Shown piece after piece: positions 1 to 6,210 of a DNA stretch of 7,683 nt. The notes below the pieces were generated by a model that did not search any database, was not told the DNA's origin, and saw only the letters and a list, made by a program, of their open reading frames with translations. Position 1 is the first letter of the stretch. Each line of letters begins with the position of its first letter. The translations under genes and the position numbers were made by a program. Source of the stretch: Coxiellaceae bacterium (GTDB lineage Bacteria > Pseudomonadota > Gammaproteobacteria > Coxiellales > Coxiellaceae); contig DMFG01000204.1 of assembly GCA_003450655.1 (NCBI GenBank), positions 1-7,683 on the forward strand, given 5' to 3'.

Positions 1-1356
1 CTCATTAGAACTTTGGCGTGACTGTTCACCTGAACGTTGCGTTGAAGATCGTCTCGAAGATGACCCAGAACGTGAGCCCTCATCAGACCGTTGTCGTGAT
101 GAAGAACCTGAACGACGACCTGATGAGTCACTCTGTGTTGATGCTTGTTTTCGGCGAGCCTTTTTGGCTTGGCCGTTTTTTAAGGATGACTTGCCTGACA
201 ATTTAACACCCAACTGTGTCACAGGGACATCATGAACGGGCTCGAAGTCATCCACCAACTCGCGTGTTAAGACCTGTTGAATCAGATGCTCAATATCAGA
301 TAACAGGTGCACCTCATCTGCACTGACTAAGGATATGGCCTCTCCTTTAGCCCCTGCACGCCCTGTTCGACCAATACGATGCACATAGTCTTCCGCTACA
401 TTGGGTAAATCAAAGTTCACCACTTGGGGCAACAACTCAATATCGATACCTCGAGCAGCTACATCGGTTGCTACTAACACAGTGGCTTCACCGGATTTAA
501 AATTGGCTAGCGCTTTTAAACGAGCATTTTGACTTTTATTGCCATGAATCGCCTCTGCGAGTACACCTTTGGCATTTAAAAAATTAGTTAATTGATTCGC
601 ACGATGCTTGGTACGTGTGAATACCAACAGTTTTTTCCACGCACGATCCGTCATGAGATTAAATAGTAATTCAGATTTCTTTTTCTGATCGACCGGGTGA
701 ACCCAATGCTTCACGCTTTTTACCGTGGTATTTTTAGGGTTAAGTGAAATTTCAACTGGCTCTTGCAGAAGACCTTGAGCTAATTGTCGAATCTCATTGG
801 AGAAGGTTGCTGAAAACAGTAAGTTTTGACGTTTGGGTGGCAATATCGCGAGTATTTTTCGAATATCACGAATAAACCCCATATCCAACATGCGATCAGC
901 TTCATCTAACACCATCACTTGTAGGAACTTAAAGCGCACTGCATTCTGCTCGTATAAATCCAATAATCGACCCGGTGTTGCCACTAAAATATCTGCCCCT
1001 TTACGCAGCCGCATCATTTGTGGATTGATCTTCACGCCACCATACACTACCGTCGAACGTAAATCGGTGTGGCTACTATAAGTTCTGACACTCTCACCAA
1101 TCTGAGCGGCTAGTTCTCGCGTGGGTGCTAAAATTAATGCATGCACACTATTAGCACGTGCACGGGGACCGTGAAGCAAACGCTCTAACACCGGCAACAC
1201 AAAACTGGCTGTTTTACCCGTACCGGTTTGAGCAGCACCCATCACATCCCTACCCTTGATCACCTCAGGGATAGCTTGCTGCTGTATGGGGGTAGGCTTG
1301 GGATAACGAATAGACTGCAAAATAGACTCTGACAAGCCCATGGATGAAAAAGACAT
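1..1356 (-). CDS. rhlE: DEAD-box ATP-dependent RNA helicase, RhlE type (3' end beyond window)
   Basis: The reading frame is open for 452 codons from the ATG at 1356 to base 1 with no stop, so the C-terminus is missing. The product is a cytoplasmic ATP-dependent helicase that would remodel RNA duplexes in ribosome assembly or RNA decay. All core motifs are visible: Q motif PTPIQ (21-25), motif I AQTGTGKT (41-48), Ia PTREL (78-82), GG (106-107), TPGRL (127-131), DEAD (151-154), SAT (182-184), [10 protein letters not shown] (296-305) and HRIGRTGR (326-333). The N-terminus MSFSSMGLS matches the usual RhlE start, which supports this ATG; the ribosome site is only a weak TGAG. After about residue 390 a basic patch (KKARRK, 398-403) leads into an Arg/Ser-rich tail: 406-452 holds 20 Ser and 9 Arg and no large hydrophobic residue. 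The helicase family is certain. RhlE rather than another DEAD-box subgroup is inferred from the N-terminus and the short core with a basic tail. Confidence 0.9.
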   Translation of the reverse strand, partial: MSFSSMGLSESILQSIRYPKPTPIQQQAIPEVIKGRDVMGAAQTGTGKTASFVLPVLERLLHGPRARANSVHALILAPTRELAAQIGESVRTYSSHTDLRSTVVYGGVKINPQMMRLRKGADILVATPGRLLDLYEQNAVRFKFLQVMVLDEADRMLDMGFIRDIRKILAILPPKRQNLLFSATFSNEIRQLAQGLLQEPVEISLNPKNTTVKSVKHWVHPVDQKKKSELLFNLMTDRAWKKLLVFTRTKHRANQLTNFLNAKGVLAEAIHGNKSQNARLKALANFKSGEATVLVATDVAARGIDIELLPQVVNFDLPNVAEDYVHRIGRTGRAGAKGEAISLVSADEVHLLSDIEHLIQQVLTRELVDDFEPVHDVPVTQLGVKLSGKSSLKNGQAKKARRKQASTQSDSSGRRSGSSSRQRSDEGSRSGSSSRRSSTQRSGEQSRQSSNE

Positions 1357-1597
1357 AGCTAACTCACTGATTTTGAATAAAGGGAAAAAGGTGTTCAATC
1401 TGTAAACACGCAGGGTACAGTATAATCCAATAATGTAAAGGTTTTTGAGGCATATAATCAGCTGGATCGATCAAATAAAGAAAAAACCTTGATCCGTCTC
1501 AATCGATAACCAAAAGCATGCTAATGGACGACAGCGAGGATGGCTAGTAATTGGGTTATGGCTTCGAATCGTAGGATTTTCCCGAGTTAGTATCTTC
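1357..1597. other. Intergenic region upstream of the helicase gene
   Basis: This stretch lies between the orphan gene and the helicase gene and contains the helicase leader. On the minus strand a possible -10 (TATACT, 1424-1419) sits about 60 bases before the helicase ATG, but no convincing -35 is found at 16-19 bases, so the promoter is weakly supported. No clear terminator for the orphan gene is visible. The palindromes GATCGATC and GCATGC occur here without an obvious role. I see no RNA gene or open reading frame that can be defended. Confidence 0.4.
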
Positions 1598-2305
1598 TTA
1601 ACCCATTGTTTTTTTATTTTTATTATTTTGCGAATCTAATTCGTCTTGAATGTCCTTTAAAGAGGCCCTCAATACAAGCTTCTCATCACCGCTCCATAAT
1701 CCGTAGGATTGTTCTAACTTACCACTAATCTCTGCCACTAAAGTTGCTCCTTTTTTTCTTTGACAAATCGAATCCAAGAATGCCGATATGGAGTATTTAG
1801 GCCTATTGTCACTCCTGCTTTCTAACTCACTTAGCAATTGTTCCATTTGAAATTCAGGATATGCAATAAGCTTATTATTCTCACTGCGAGCGTTTTGATC
1901 ATCCACGAAACATAACACTTGCAACTTTTCTTCGATGGGTGTCCATGTTATTTTTTCGAAAAATTTTTTTCTATAAGAAAAATCTTCATTAATGATAGGA
2001 ACGAAAGCATCAAGCAGCGCTAAATTGTAAGTCTCAATTTCTTCAATAATTCGGTCTAATCCAAGCGCTTTATCCTCATCAATAGAATGCATACGTTGAG
2101 CATAAGCCTTTACTTGATCGAATAGGCCTCTAGGAAAAACTCTTGCTGTCTCAATAGCATCTTCGATCTCCTTACCAAATCCCGCAGGTTGGCTTACCTC
2201 ACTAGAAGAAATTATTAGATCAAAAGTGTTTTTAAAATTTTCAATTTTTTGATTTAATAAGTTCAGCTTTTTCATATTTTGTTCGTGGTCATCTTCACTG
2301 ATCAT
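1598..2305 (-). CDS. Hypothetical AT-rich soluble protein, unknown function
   Basis: I do not recognise this protein and assign no function. From the ATG at 2305 it is 235 residues, stop TAA at 1598-1600. The frame extends upstream to a GTG at 2347 (249 residues), but ATG 2305 is preferred: GGAG lies six bases before it, and a TATAAT box at 2357-2352 would start transcription at about the GTG. The product is charged and appears largely helical. It has no signal peptide, membrane segment, Walker motif or metal-binding cysteine cluster; the two cysteines (about 132 and 181) are far apart. The N-terminal region (about 10-30) could form a short coiled coil and the C-terminus ends in a Lys/Asn-rich tail. 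Sample rows are about 17-38% GC against about 50% in the neighbours, which suggests acquired or fast-evolving DNA. It lies downstream of rlmN on the same strand but has its own promoter. That it is a real gene is supported by length, ribosome site and promoter. Confidence 0.72.
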   Translation of the reverse strand: MISEDDHEQNMKKLNLLNQKIENFKNTFDLIISSSEVSQPAGFGKEIEDAIETARVFPRGLFDQVKAYAQRMHSIDEDKALGLDRIIEEIETYNLALLDAFVPIINEDFSYRKKFFEKITWTPIEEKLQVLCFVDDQNARSENNKLIAYPEFQMEQLLSELESRSDNRPKYSISAFLDSICQRKKGATLVAEISGKLEQSYGLWSGDEKLVLRASLKDIQDELDSQNNKNKKTMG

Positions 2306-2351
2306 ACTCAACTCCAATTTAACCCAAATAACACAACCGTTTATCACACCA

Positions 2352-2382
2352 ATTATAGTTCAGCTATCAATTATTTTCTCAA
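2352..2382 (-). promoter_or_regulatory. Sigma70-like promoter of the orphan gene
   Basis: Read on the minus strand, a perfect -10 TATAAT (2357-2352) follows a -35 TTGAGA (2382-2377, five of six consensus bases) with a 19-base spacer, slightly longer than ideal. The predicted start near 2345 gives a leader of about 40 bases to the ATG at 2305. It also puts the upstream GTG (2347) at or before the transcript start. Confidence 0.55.
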
Positions 2383-2384
2383 TT

Positions 2385-2397
2385 CGAGTGCAACTCG
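2385..2397. other. Small perfect hairpin between rlmN and the orphan gene
   Basis: CGAGT and ACTCG form a perfect five-base stem around a three-base loop (GCA on the plus strand). It sits just upstream of the orphan promoter's -35 box and about 110 bases past the rlmN stop. Neither strand has a T run after it, so it is a poor intrinsic terminator. It could be a weak rlmN 3' structure, a small operator or chance. Confidence 0.25.
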
Positions 2398-2408
2398 CTG
2401 ATTATAAT

Positions 2409-2495
2409 TACTTTGCAATACTAGATATCACATGAACGCTATATTGAATAATTAGTCACAAGAGCGATTAATCACATAAAACTGATTGCAAAGTA
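2409..2495. repeat. 11-bp perfect inverted repeat in the rlmN-orphan spacer
   Basis: TACTTTGCAAT (2409-2419) and ATTGCAAAGTA (2485-2495) are exact reverse complements separated by 65 bases of AT-rich sequence. The match does not extend inward or outward. The right arm ends 11 bases from the rlmN stop codon. The unit spans 87 bases and could be the ends of a tiny non-coding mobile element, a long-loop 3' structure of the rlmN transcript or a chance match in AT-rich DNA. No clear target duplication is seen. Confidence 0.45.
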
Positions 2496-2506
2496 TTTTA
2501 GAAATA

Positions 2507-3634
2507 TCACGCAGACTTAGAGGCTTGCTTAACAGGAATCAGTGAGCCGGTTTGTAACCAACGTTGTTTACGACCCGTGCGATCGGTAATGTCTCCCGCT
2601 AACTGGCCACAAGCTGCTGACACATCATCACCGCGTGTTTTACGAATACGCGCATTCAGCCCTGCACTGGCTAACTTACGTTGAAAGGCTAAAATGGTTT
2701 CAGGTGAAGACACTTGATACTGTGAACCGTCGAAAGGATTGAATGGAATCAAGTTGACTTTTGAAGGTACACCCTCTAACACTCGAATCAACTGCTTGGC
2801 ATGCTGTATGGAATCATTGACACCTTGCAACATGACATATTCAAACATGATAGAACGATCATTATTAAAATGTTCACGACACGCTTGCATCAAATCTTTG
2901 ATGGGGTATTTTTTATTGATTGGCACCAGTTGATTACGCAACTCATCATTCGGCGCATGCAGTGACACCGCGAGTGATACCACACTGTCTTCACTCAGTT
3001 GACGCATCTTAGGAATCACACCCGAAGTACTCAAAGTCACCCGGTATTTCGATAAACCAAAGGCTAAGTCGTTGAGCATAATCGCCATCGAATCACGCAC
3101 AGGTTCATAGTTTAATAAAGGCTCGCCCATGCCCATCATCACGACGTTGGTAATTGCACGTGATTTAGCGAAGTTTTCTGACGCTAACTGATTAACGGCC
3201 AGCCATAATTGCCCAATGATTTCGCCTTGCGTTAAATTGCGATTAAAGCCTTCTTTACCCGTCGCACAAAAACTACAATTCAATGCGCAACCGACTTGTG
3301 ATGACACACACAACGTACCGCGATTCGCTTCTGGAATAAAAACCGTTTCAATCAAATTGCCATCGGTTAAACGCAGCAACCATTTAATGGTACCATCGGT
3401 TGCTGTACGCGTTAAGGCAATTTCAGGAGTTTGGATCACCGTCTCTTCTGATAGACGTTTGCGTAATGACTGACTGATATCACTCATGGCATCAAAGTCA
3501 GTCACGCCTCGCTGATAGATCCATTGAATAAGTTGTTTAACACGAAAACGTTTCTCCCCCCAGGAAGTCATTAGAGATTCCAGTGACTCGATCGATAAAT
3601 CGAGTAAATTGATGGGGGGAGTCGTGTCAGTCAT
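2507..3634 (-). CDS. rlmN: Dual-specificity 23S rRNA/tRNA adenine-C2 methyltransferase RlmN
   Basis: This 375-residue radical SAM enzyme is expected to methylate C2 of A2503 in 23S rRNA and A37 of certain tRNAs, affecting decoding fidelity and peptidyl-transferase antibiotics. The radical SAM cluster CxxxCxxC is at C116, C120 and C123. The two other mechanistic cysteines are C109 (in [10 protein letters not shown]) and C342, corresponding to E. coli C118 and C355. The conserved acid is E96 (IETVFIPE) and the SAM-binding motif GMGEP is at 168-172. A helical N-terminal RNA-binding domain covers roughly 1-90. Length matches the family. The ATG at 3634 overlaps the last base of the ndk stop (TAATG), which implies translational coupling; there is only a weak GGTGA ribosome site. 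No separate promoter is seen. The gene usually found downstream in gammaproteobacteria (pilF/pilW) is not in this position. RlmN rather than the resistance relative Cfr is favoured by the sequence around the cluster and the ndk context. Confidence 0.97.
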   Translation of the reverse strand: MTDTTPPINLLDLSIESLESLMTSWGEKRFRVKQLIQWIYQRGVTDFDAMSDISQSLRKRLSEETVIQTPEIALTRTATDGTIKWLLRLTDGNLIETVFIPEANRGTLCVSSQVGCALNCSFCATGKEGFNRNLTQGEIIGQLWLAVNQLASENFAKSRAITNVVMMGMGEPLLNYEPVRDSMAIMLNDLAFGLSKYRVTLSTSGVIPKMRQLSEDSVVSLAVSLHAPNDELRNQLVPINKKYPIKDLMQACREHFNNDRSIMFEYVMLQGVNDSIQHAKQLIRVLEGVPSKVNLIPFNPFDGSQYQVSSPETILAFQRKLASAGLNARIRKTRGDDVSAACGQLAGDITDRTGRKQRWLQTGSLIPVKQASKSA

Positions 3635-4041
3635 TATTCACCAAAGAAATAGTTGATTTCAAAAGCGGCTGTATCTGCTGCATCAGAACCATGCACGGCA
3701 TTCGCTTCGATAGAATCAGCGAAGTCTTTACGGATAGTACCCGCATCAGCTTCTGCTGGGTTCGTTGCACCCATTAATTCACGGTTTTTAGCAATCGCGT
3801 TGTCACCTTCAAGCACTTGAATCATCACAGGACCTGACACCATGAACTGAACTAAGTCATTGAAAAAAGGTCTTTCTTTATGAACAGCATAAAAACCTTC
3901 TGCATCAGCTTGTGATAACTGTGCCATTTTTGCAGCTGCGATTTTAAGGCCTGCAGATTCGAAACGATCGTAAATTTTACCAATGACATTTTTTGCAACA
4001 GCATCGGGCTTGATGATAGAGAGTGTTTTTTCCAGCGCCAT
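3634..4041 (-). CDS. ndk: Nucleoside diphosphate kinase
   Basis: This cytoplasmic enzyme transfers the gamma-phosphate of ATP to other nucleoside diphosphates through a phospho-histidine, balancing NTP and dNTP pools. The active-site motif NAVHGSD is at 114-120 with catalytic His117. Lys11 (IIKPDAV), Arg104 (GTIRKDF) and the NPAEA segment (94-98) fit nucleotide binding. The protein has 135 residues. It ends shortly after the conserved YFF, about eight residues earlier than the usual 141-143; the stop is a tandem TAA TGA in frame, so this looks like a genuine end. The start is secure: AAGGAG (4052-4047) lies five bases before the ATG and the N-terminus reads [14 protein letters not shown] as usual. 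It is first gene of the ndk-rlmN operon, with its own promoter behind the typA terminator. Confidence 0.97.
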   Translation of the reverse strand: MALEKTLSIIKPDAVAKNVIGKIYDRFESAGLKIAAAKMAQLSQADAEGFYAVHKERPFFNDLVQFMVSGPVMIQVLEGDNAIAKNRELMGATNPAEADAGTIRKDFADSIEANAVHGSDAADTAAFEINYFFGE

Positions 4042-4093
4042 GATGACTCCTTATGTGTTTAAAGTTAAATCAATACCAAGTAATAAGCGGCGA

Positions 4094-4122
4094 ATTATAC
4101 GTGGAAATCGCCCTAAACTAAA
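4094..4122 (-). promoter_or_regulatory. Sigma70-like promoter of ndk-rlmN
   Basis: On the minus strand a perfect -10 TATAAT (4099-4094) is preceded at 17 bases by a weak -35 TTTAGT (4122-4117). Transcription from about 4087 would give a leader of about 45 bases with a strong AAGGAG ribosome site. The -35 overlaps the last bases of the hairpin that ends typA. Confidence 0.55.
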
Positions 4123-4156
4123 GCACTCTCGCCCTTTTCCATGAGCGAGCGTGCTT
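4121..4156 (-). terminator. Probable rho-independent terminator of typA
   Basis: Two 12-base arms, 4121-4132 and 4145-4156, pair with one mismatch (4127/4150) around a 12-base loop. The stem is GC-rich near the loop (CTCGC/GCGAG). It begins about 30 bases past the typA stop. On the minus strand it is followed by CTTTAGTTTAG, a broken T tract, so termination is likely but may be incomplete. The plus strand has only A-rich sequence after the stem. Confidence 0.55.
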
Positions 4157-4185
4157 AAAATAAAAAATTGATGATAATCAGAAGA

Positions 4186-5994
4186 TTAGCGACTCAAGCG
4201 TTTTCTGTCAGACTCACTCAAGTGCTTTTTACGAATGCGTATTGAGCCCGGTGTCACCTCAACCAGCTCATCATCCGCAATAAAGTCCATGGCCTGCTCT
4301 AAGGTCAAGCGAATCGGTGGGGTCAAGATGATACTTTCATCGGTACCAGACGCCCTCACGTTGGTGAGCTGTTTTTCTTTCGTCACATTCACCACTAAGT
4401 CGTTATCCCGTGTATGCACACCAACAATCATGCCTTCATAAACCTCGGTTTGTGGTTCACACATCATTTCGCCACGCGACTGTAAATTCCATAACGCATA
4501 AGCGGTCGCCTTACCCGGCGCGTTGGAAATTAATACGCCTCGGTGACGTGACACGATAGCGTCTTTACTGGACGGACCATAATGATCAAACACGTGATAC
4601 ATCAAGCCAGAACCCGAAGTCAGGGTTAAAAAGCGACCGTGAAAACCGATTAATCCGCGTGTTGGAATGATGTATTCCAAACGAACACGGCCTTTACCAT
4701 CTGGCTCCATAGACTGCAGCGCGCCCTTACGTGCGGCTAATTGCTGCATGATGTCACCTTGATGCTCTTCGTTAATATCGAGCACCACACTTTCGAATGG
4801 CTCGGATAACACACCATCGATGGTTTTGGTGATCACTTCTGGGCGTGATACAGCCAGCTCATAACCTTCACGACGCATCGTCTCAATCAAAATAGCCAAG
4901 TGCAATTCACCACGACCTGACACAATAAAACGATCCCCTTCAGCACCCGGCTGAACACGTAACGCAACATTGGCAATCAGCTCTTTCTCTAGACGATCAC
5001 CGATCTGACGACTGGTGACGTATTTACCTTCACGACCTGCAAACGGTGACGTATTCACCAACATAGAGATACTGACTGTCGGCTCATCCACAGCTAAAGC
5101 CGGTAAAGCTTCTTCGCTACCCACTTCACACAAGGTGTCTGATATCCGCAAGCCATCGATACCTGATAACGCGACAATATCACCCGCCATGGCTGAATCG
5201 ACATCGGTACGTTGTAGACCAGAAAACCCATATAAATGTAAGACGCGACCGTTGCGTGTTTTACCATCGGCAGCAATCACTGTCACCGGGGTGTTACGCT
5301 TGATGGATCCGCGTGTAATACGACCCGTACCAATAACACCCACATAGCTGGAATAATCCAATGAACTGATTTGCATTTGAAAAGGACCATCTGCATTCAC
5401 TTCAGGTGGAGCCACTTGATCAACGATAGTTTGTAGTAATGGCGTCATGTCTTCTTGCGCATCATCTAATGTGTTCATCGCAAAGCCTTGTAAGGCTGAG
5501 GCATAAATCACTGGGAAATCGAGTTGTTCATCACTCGCATCAAGACTGACAAATAAATCAAAAATTTGGTCGACCACCCAATCAGGGCGTGCTCCTTCAC
5601 GATCGACCTTGTTGATCACAACAATCGGCTTTAACCCCCAACTAAACGCTTTTTGTGTGACGAAACGCGTTTGTGGCATCGGACCATCAACAGCATCCAC
5701 CAACAACAACACCGAATCCACCATAGACAGAATACGCTCAACCTCTCCACCAAAATCGGCGTGACCGGGTGTATCCACAATATTAATGCGATACCCTTCC
5801 CACTCAATGGCGGTGTTCTTCGCCAAAATGGTAATGCCGCGCTCTTTCTCAAGGGCATTAGAATCCATGACACGCTCCACGGGCTGGGCGCGATCACCCA
5901 AGGTGTTAGTTTGACGTAATAGTTTATCGACCAGCGTGGTTTTTCCATGGTCTACGTGGGCAATGATGGCAATATTTCGAATAGAATCAATCAT
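4186..5994 (-). CDS. typA: Ribosome-associated translational GTPase TypA/BipA
   Basis: This 602-residue GTPase of the EF-G/LepA class binds the 70S ribosome and supports 50S assembly, growth in the cold and stress adaptation. G motifs are intact: G1 AHVDHGKT (12-19), G2 ERGITI (51-56), G3 DTPGH (74-78), G4 NKVD (128-131) and G5 SAL (166-168). A beta-barrel domain II follows (about 200-300), then domain III and the domain V-like region, including the typical [13 protein letters not shown] (359-371). The BipA-specific C-terminal domain covers about 480-602 and ends with the usual IRIRKKHL element. Length is close to the E. coli protein (607). The start [19 protein letters not shown] is standard, although no clear GGAG precedes the ATG, only an A-rich AAAGA. 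The gene is divergent from the permease and separated from ndk by a terminator and a new promoter, so it is probably monocistronic. Confidence 0.97.
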   Translation of the reverse strand: MIDSIRNIAIIAHVDHGKTTLVDKLLRQTNTLGDRAQPVERVMDSNALEKERGITILAKNTAIEWEGYRINIVDTPGHADFGGEVERILSMVDSVLLLVDAVDGPMPQTRFVTQKAFSWGLKPIVVINKVDREGARPDWVVDQIFDLFVSLDASDEQLDFPVIYASALQGFAMNTLDDAQEDMTPLLQTIVDQVAPPEVNADGPFQMQISSLDYSSYVGVIGTGRITRGSIKRNTPVTVIAADGKTRNGRVLHLYGFSGLQRTDVDSAMAGDIVALSGIDGLRISDTLCEVGSEEALPALAVDEPTVSISMLVNTSPFAGREGKYVTSRQIGDRLEKELIANVALRVQPGAEGDRFIVSGRGELHLAILIETMRREGYELAVSRPEVITKTIDGVLSEPFESVVLDINEEHQGDIMQQLAARKGALQSMEPDGKGRVRLEYIIPTRGLIGFHGRFLTLTSGSGLMYHVFDHYGPSSKDAIVSRHRGVLISNAPGKATAYALWNLQSRGEMMCEPQTEVYEGMIVGVHTRDNDLVVNVTKEKQLTNVRASGTDESIILTPPIRLTLEQAMDFIADDELVEVTPGSIRIRKKHLSESDRKRLSR

Positions 5995-6025
5995 GAGTGT
6001 CTTTGGGGTCGTGAATAAGGCGTGG

Positions 6026-6054
6026 AGTATAACAAACCACCATGAGACTGCCTA
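6026..6054 (-). promoter_or_regulatory. Possible sigma70-like promoter of typA
   Basis: On the minus strand TATACT (6031-6026) follows TAGGCA (6054-6049) with a 17-base spacer; the boxes match consensus at five and four positions. The predicted start near 6019 gives a short leader of about 25 bases. This is plausible but not unique in the AT-rich region. Confidence 0.4.
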
Positions 6055-6098
6055 CCACTTTCATGAGAGACTGATGTGTGCTGATAATATCCACAAAA

Positions 6099-6127
6099 TT
6101 GACAAGCCTACAGGCCGTGGGTAATAT
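6099..6127 (+). promoter_or_regulatory. Sigma70-like promoter of the LysP-like permease
   Basis: A perfect -35 TTGACA (6099-6104), an ideal 17-base spacer and a -10 TAATAT (6122-6127, four of six) predict a start near 6134 and a leader of about 77 bases. It is divergent from the typA promoter, with the two -35 boxes about 45 bases apart. Confidence 0.6.
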
Positions 6128-6136
6128 CCAAGCCTA
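6103..6136 (+). repeat. 8-bp direct repeat straddling the permease -10 box
   Basis: CAAGCCTA occurs at 6103-6110 and again at 6129-6136, 26 bases apart start to start (about 2.5 helical turns). The first copy overlaps the end of the -35 and the second covers the predicted transcription start. The placement would suit a repressor, but two copies of eight bases can arise by chance. Confidence 0.35.
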
Positions 6137-6152
6137 TGATTCAATGAGTCAT
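6136..6152. promoter_or_regulatory. Imperfect 17-bp dyad at the permease transcription start (possible operator)
   Basis: ATGATTCAATGAGTCAT is symmetric about base 6144, with seven of eight base pairs matched. It starts at the predicted transcription start of the permease gene, a typical repressor position. It does not fit an ArgR or TyrR box well, so no regulator is named. Confidence 0.35.
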
Positions 6153-6210
6153 CTCCGCTAAAGCTATCTCACGAATCGAACTTTCTTTCTTAACCTTTTT
6201 TGGATTAACC

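Noticed and set aside
18..206. Small plus-strand open frame opposite the helicase tail
   Set aside because: It is antisense to a continuous helicase frame whose tail codons explain the sequence; it has no ribosome site or recognisable protein features.
1555..1600. tRNA remnant or attachment site, because of the GCTTCGAATC stretch
   Set aside because: The flanking bases do not form a T-arm stem, and no anticodon or acceptor arm pairs with it.
1552..1628. Plus-strand terminator: inverted TGGGTTA/TAACCCA (1552-1558, 1599-1605) followed by a T-rich run
   Set aside because: The loop is 40 bases, the T run is simply the Asn/Lys codons at the end of the minus-strand orphan gene, and no plus-strand gene lies upstream to be terminated.
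5631..5948. Out-of-frame minus-strand open frame within typA
   Set aside because: It overlaps the GTPase domain, whose motifs are intact in the real frame, and its own translation is rich in Trp and Cys with no family likeness.
6091..6110. typA promoter using TTGTCA and TATTAT on the minus strand
   Set aside because: The two boxes are only 10 bases apart, too close for sigma70; the pair at 6054-6026 fits better.
6134..6210. Lysine riboswitch in the permease leader
   Set aside because: The predicted leader is only about 77 bases, less than half the length of a lysine aptamer, and no multi-helix junction is apparent.
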